The position numbers and the translations under genes were made by a program. A DNA stretch of 9,505 nt from Streptococcus sp. (lineage in GTDB: Bacteria > Bacillota > Bacilli > Lactobacillales > Streptococcaceae). Below, piece by piece: positions 6,955 through 9,505 of this stretch (positions within the stretch are counted from its first letter, which is position 1; each line of letters opens with the position of its first letter). The notes beneath the pieces are model-generated. The model saw only the letters and a program-made list of their open reading frames with translations, searched no databases and was not told the DNA's origin. Location of the stretch: the NCBI GenBank assembly GCA_003521145.1, contig DOTL01000050.1, forward strand, positions 2,965 through 12,469. Reading direction: 5' to 3'.

Positions 6955-8226
6955 ATGGATAAAATTATTGTGCAGGGTGGCAACACTCGATTAAGTGGTG
7001 AGGTTGTCATTGAAGGTGCTAAAAATGCTGTCCTTCCTTTGTTGGCGGCGACTATCTTGGCCTCGGAAGGTCAAACAACCTTAACTAATGTTCCAATCTT
7101 GTCAGATGTTTATACGATGAATAATGTTGTCCGTGGTTTAGATATTGCTGTAGACTTTGACGAGGAAAACAATACCGTTGTAGTTGATGCTAGTGGAGAA
7201 ATTCTCGATCAAGCACCATATGAGTATGTGAGTAAGATGCGTGCGTCAATCGTAGTTCTTGGGCCTATTCTTGCTCGTAATGGTCACGCTAAGGTTTCAA
7301 TGCCTGGCGGTTGTACGATTGGTAGCCGTCCGATTGACCTTCACCTCAAAGGTTTGGAAGCAATGGGAGCTAAAATTACCCAAGTTGGTGGTGACATTAC
7401 TGCGACAGCAGAAAAACTTAAAGGTGCAACTATTTATATGGACTTCCCATCTGTTGGTGCCACTCAAAACCTTATGATGGCAGCAACTTTAGCTGATGGT
7501 GTTACAACCATTAAAAATGCTGCGCGTGAACCAGAAATTGTTGACTTGGCCCTTCTTCTTAACAAAATGGGAGCAGACGTCAAAGGTGCTGGAACTGAGA
7601 CACTCGTGATTAAAGGTGTTAAAGCTCTTCATGGTACTAAACATGCGGTTGTTCAGGACCGTATTGAAGCAGGTACCTTTATGGTAGCAGCAGCCATGAC
7701 TTCTGGAGATGTCCTTATCAAAGATGCTATCTGGGAACATAACCGTCCTTTGATTTCAAAATTATTGGAAATGGGTATCGATGTTAAGGAAGAAGAAGGT
7801 GGCATTAGTGTTAAATCTGATGTTTCTCAATTGAAACCAGTAACCGTTAAAACTCTACCTCACCCTGGTTTCCCAACTGACATGCAGGCTCAATTTACGG
7901 CTCTTATGGCAGTTGTAAAAGGTGAATCAACTATGATTGAAACAGTCTTTGAGAATCGCCTCCAACACTTGGAAGAAATGCGTCGTATGGGACTTCATTC
8001 AGAAATCCTTCGTGATACGGCTATTATTCACGGTGGTTTACCACTTCAAGGTGCTCAAGTTATGTCTACTGACCTTCGAGCTTCGGCAGCACTTATTCTT
8101 ACAGGAATGGTAGCTGAAGGAACAACGACTGTTGGTAAATTGACTCACTTGGATCGTGGTTACTATCAATTCCATGAGAAACTAGCTAAACTAGGAGCAA
8201 ATATTTCACGTGTAAGTGAGGCTTAG
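6955..8226 (+). CDS. murA: UDP-N-acetylglucosamine 1-carboxyvinyltransferase (MurA)
   Basis: This cytosolic enzyme transfers enolpyruvate from phosphoenolpyruvate to UDP-GlcNAc, the first committed step of peptidoglycan synthesis, and is the target of fosfomycin. The ATG at 6955 follows AAAGGA with a 6-base gap, so I reject the in-frame TTG at 6940, which lies before that site. The protein has 423 residues, normal for the family. Visible active-site residues: K23-N24 in EGAKNAVLPLLAATIL, R96 in KMRAS, catalytic C120 in MPGGCTIGSRPIDLH (Cys115 of E. coli, giving expected fosfomycin sensitivity), and D309 in PHPGFPTDMQAQ. Streptococci carry two MurA paralogues; the epuA-endA neighbours match the murA copy seen at this site in pneumococcus. 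The epuA start lies one base after its stop, so the two are co-transcribed. Confidence 0.97.
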   Translation: MDKIIVQGGNTRLSGEVVIEGAKNAVLPLLAATILASEGQTTLTNVPILSDVYTMNNVVRGLDIAVDFDEENNTVVVDASGEILDQAPYEYVSKMRASIVVLGPILARNGHAKVSMPGGCTIGSRPIDLHLKGLEAMGAKITQVGGDITATAEKLKGATIYMDFPSVGATQNLMMAATLADGVTTIKNAAREPEIVDLALLLNKMGADVKGAGTETLVIKGVKALHGTKHAVVQDRIEAGTFMVAAAMTSGDVLIKDAIWEHNRPLISKLLEMGIDVKEEEGGISVKSDVSQLKPVTVKTLPHPGFPTDMQAQFTALMAVVKGESTMIETVFENRLQHLEEMRRMGLHSEILRDTAIIHGGLPLQGAQVMSTDLRASAALILTGMVAEGTTTVGKLTHLDRGYYQFHEKLAKLGANISRVSEA

Positions 8227-8227
8227 T

Positions 8228-8416
8228 ATGGAAACTGGTAATGGCTATGTTTTTCGTCAATTATTACTTGTTTTGAGAGTGTGTGTGATTGGCCTTGTTT
8301 TTCTAGCTATCGGTTTGATGATTGGCTATGCTGTTTTAGGAGAGGGCAAGGATCCTATAAGCATCTTAAAACCAGAAACTTGGCAGGCAATTGTTGCTAA
8401 ATTTACAGGAAAATAA
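8228..8416 (+). CDS. epuA: EpuA, small single-pass membrane protein
   Basis: A 62-residue protein with one long hydrophobic segment (about residues 11-36, LLLVLRVCVIGLVFLAIGLM onward) and a short tail (GEGKDPISILKPETWQAIVAKFTGK). The family is often labelled 'DNA-directed RNA polymerase subunit beta' in databases. The hydrophobic character does not support a polymerase role for this protein alone, and its biochemical function is not established. I choose the ATG at 8228, two bases past the murA stop (TAG, 8224-8226), because GAGG (8218-8221) sits at the right distance; the upstream GTG at 8216 overlaps that site. It lies between murA and endA as in pneumococcus, where epuA is known as the gene upstream of endA. 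Confidence 0.85.
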   Translation: METGNGYVFRQLLLVLRVCVIGLVFLAIGLMIGYAVLGEGKDPISILKPETWQAIVAKFTGK

Positions 8417-8449
8417 AAGGGAGTGGGAAGTAATCCCGCTCCTTTAGTT
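8416..8449 (+). terminator. terminator-like hairpin between epuA and endA
   Basis: AAAGGGAGTGGGA (8416-8428) pairs with TCCCGCTCCTTT (8434-8445) around a five-base loop, with one bulged G and one G-U pair. The trailing T run is short (8443-8445, then AGTTA), so it may attenuate rather than stop transcription from murA-epuA into endA. No clear promoter is visible before endA. Confidence 0.6.
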
Positions 8450-8477
8450 ATGACATTCATATAAAAGAAAGAGAACA

Positions 8478-9359
8478 ATGGCAAAAAGAAAGACATCTTT
8501 AACAAATCAACAGAAACGTCAGCTAATCTCGTTACTAATAGCGGTCTTGATAGCGGTTCTAGGTTATATTGGGACGAGCAGTAAGCTCTCACCTAACAAT
8601 CCAATCAAGCAGGTAGCTAGTCTAGTCTCGGGAAAATCCAATAACTCCGCCAAATCAAACGGTTCAACAAGTGGGCAGTCTACGCCACAAGAACAACTCG
8701 CTGAGACGGTGATGACCAGCTCCGTCAAGAGTCAACTAGGAAACGCCATAGAATGGAATGGGGCAGGTGCCTATATTATTAACGGTAATAAGACCAATCT
8801 TAACGCTAAGGTATCTAGTCAACCTTATGCTAATAACCAAGTCAAAACAGTTCAAGGACAAACGGTTCCTACAGTAGCTAATGCCTTATTAAGTAAAGCA
8901 ACCAGACAGTACAAGAATCGCCAAGAAACTGGGAATGGCTCAACGTCTTGGACACCAGCTGGATGGCATCAAGTTAATAATCTATCTGGAGAGTATAGCC
9001 ATGCCGTAGATAGAGGGCATTTGTTAGGCTATGCACTTGTAGGTGGCCTCAAAGGATTTGATGCCTCGACTTCAAATCCAGAGAATATTGCTGTTCAAAC
9101 TGCTTGGGCTAACCAAGCTAATAGCGATAATTCCACGGGCCAAAACTATTATGAAAGCCTGGTACGAAAAGCTCAGGATAAAAATAAACGTATCCGTTAC
9201 CGTATTACCCTCATTTATGAAGGAGACAACCTGATTCCATCAGGTTCACATCTTGAAGCTAAGTCAGCAGATGGCTCTCTCGAGTTCAATGTCTTTGTTC
9301 CAAATGTCCAACAGGGAATTACTCTAGATTATTATTCAGGTAAAGTAACGGTGAATTAA
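8478..9359 (+). CDS. endA: EndA, membrane-bound DNA-entry nuclease
   Basis: A non-specific DNA/RNA endonuclease of the beta-beta-alpha metal (NUC1) family. In pneumococcus EndA degrades one strand of incoming DNA during competence, and also degrades extracellular DNA. The 293 residues comprise a short basic start, one membrane anchor (about 15-32), a Ser/Asn/Gln-rich linker (about 51-75) and the nuclease domain. The DRGH motif is at 178-181 with general base H181. H175, Q207, N212 and Q213 match pneumococcal H154, Q186, N191 and Q192 with a constant offset of 21, so the active site looks intact. The ATG at 8478 has only a weak purine-rich site upstream (GAAAGAGA, near 8468-8474). The putative IS end starts one base after its stop, so any natural downstream terminator or gene has been displaced. 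Confidence 0.95.
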   Translation: MAKRKTSLTNQQKRQLISLLIAVLIAVLGYIGTSSKLSPNNPIKQVASLVSGKSNNSAKSNGSTSGQSTPQEQLAETVMTSSVKSQLGNAIEWNGAGAYIINGNKTNLNAKVSSQPYANNQVKTVQGQTVPTVANALLSKATRQYKNRQETGNGSTSWTPAGWHQVNNLSGEYSHAVDRGHLLGYALVGGLKGFDASTSNPENIAVQTAWANQANSDNSTGQNYYESLVRKAQDKNKRIRYRITLIYEGDNLIPSGSHLEAKSADGSLEFNVFVPNVQQGITLDYYSGKVTVN

Positions 9360-9360
9360 C

Positions 9361-9414
9361 GGCTCTATAATTTCTGTAGTGGGTAAAACCACTGTAGAGA
9401 TTATAGAGCTTTTT
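9361..9414 (+). terminator. long hairpin with T5 at the IS end, downstream of endA
   Basis: Bases 9361-9382 pair with 9389-9410 over 22 positions, all Watson-Crick or G-U, around the loop GTAAAA, followed by TTTTT (9410-9414). It is a strong factor-independent terminator for endA. It would also shield the transposase from read-through transcription, because it lies at the outermost end of the element. Confidence 0.75.
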
Positions 9415-9481
9415 GAGTCTACACAAAAAGTCCCATAAGAACTATAATGAAAAGCGACAAAACTACCATTAGGAAGAACTT

Positions 9482-9505
9482 ATGAGACCTATTAAGAATA
9501 CCACA
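9482..9505 (+). CDS. start of an ISL3-family transposase (partial)
   Basis: Eight codons, reading MRPIKNTT, begin at the ATG after AGGAAG and run off the window. The IKNTT start resembles ISL3-type transposases of streptococci, whose conserved zinc-binding and DDE domains would lie downstream. With so few residues the call depends mainly on the IS end in front of it. Confidence 0.45.

Larger units (their letters stand above)
9361..9505 (+). mobile_element. left end of an ISL3-family insertion sequence (continues beyond window)
   Basis: The stretch begins with GGCTCT, the typical terminus of ISL3-family elements, and continues through a hairpin, a -10 box (TATAAT, 9443-9448), a ribosome binding site (AGGAAG, 9471-9476) and a transposase start at 9482. 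The far end, the other inverted repeat and the 8-bp target duplication typical of the family lie outside the window, so the exact border and whether the element is intact cannot be judged. Identity rests on the terminal bases and the first eight codons, so it is a probable call. Confidence 0.6.

Noticed and set aside
8216..8227. GTG start for epuA overlapping murA
   Set aside because: The GTG is part of the GTGAGG ribosome site; the ATG at 8228 is properly spaced from it.

Overview
The window looks like the chromosome of a low-GC streptococcus, most likely of the salivarius group (Streptococcus thermophilus or a close relative). The evidence is the murA-epuA-endA gene order known from streptococci, streptococcal-type proteins, insertion-sequence ends at or near both window edges, and heavy gene decay like that described for dairy S. 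thermophilus. The species call is an inference.

Positions 1-501 hold no intact gene. They contain a possible IS256-family end (about 1-28), an AT-rich stretch with short hairpins, and a remnant (308-474) of the N-terminus of a Rossmann-like protein. Positions 502-6459 carry a tightly packed, co-directional set: pelF (intact glycosyltransferase), pelG (Pel polysaccharide transporter, broken by one extra T in a T7 run), a lipoprotein of the CotH kinase family (frameshifted and truncated), the 3' part of a DUF4832 protein (frameshift plus two stops), and an intact galE. In a working ancestor, GalE would supply UDP-GalNAc/UDP-Gal, PelF would polymerise the sugar, PelG would help export it, and the CotH and DUF4832 proteins would act at the cell surface. 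Other pel genes (pelD, pelE, pelA-like) are absent from the window. The remnant at 308 may be what is left of the first of them.

Positions 6460-6650 are an intergenic stretch with two inverted repeats and an extended -10 promoter that places the transcription start on the next ATG. Positions 6651-9359 are ordinary streptococcal core genome: a small DUF1146 membrane protein, murA (first step of peptidoglycan synthesis, fosfomycin target), the small membrane protein EpuA, and endA (membrane nuclease of competence DNA uptake).

One base after the endA stop begins what looks like the left end of an ISL3-family element: a terminal GGCTCT, a long hairpin followed by T5, a -10 box, a ribosome binding site, and the first eight codons of a transposase that runs off the window.
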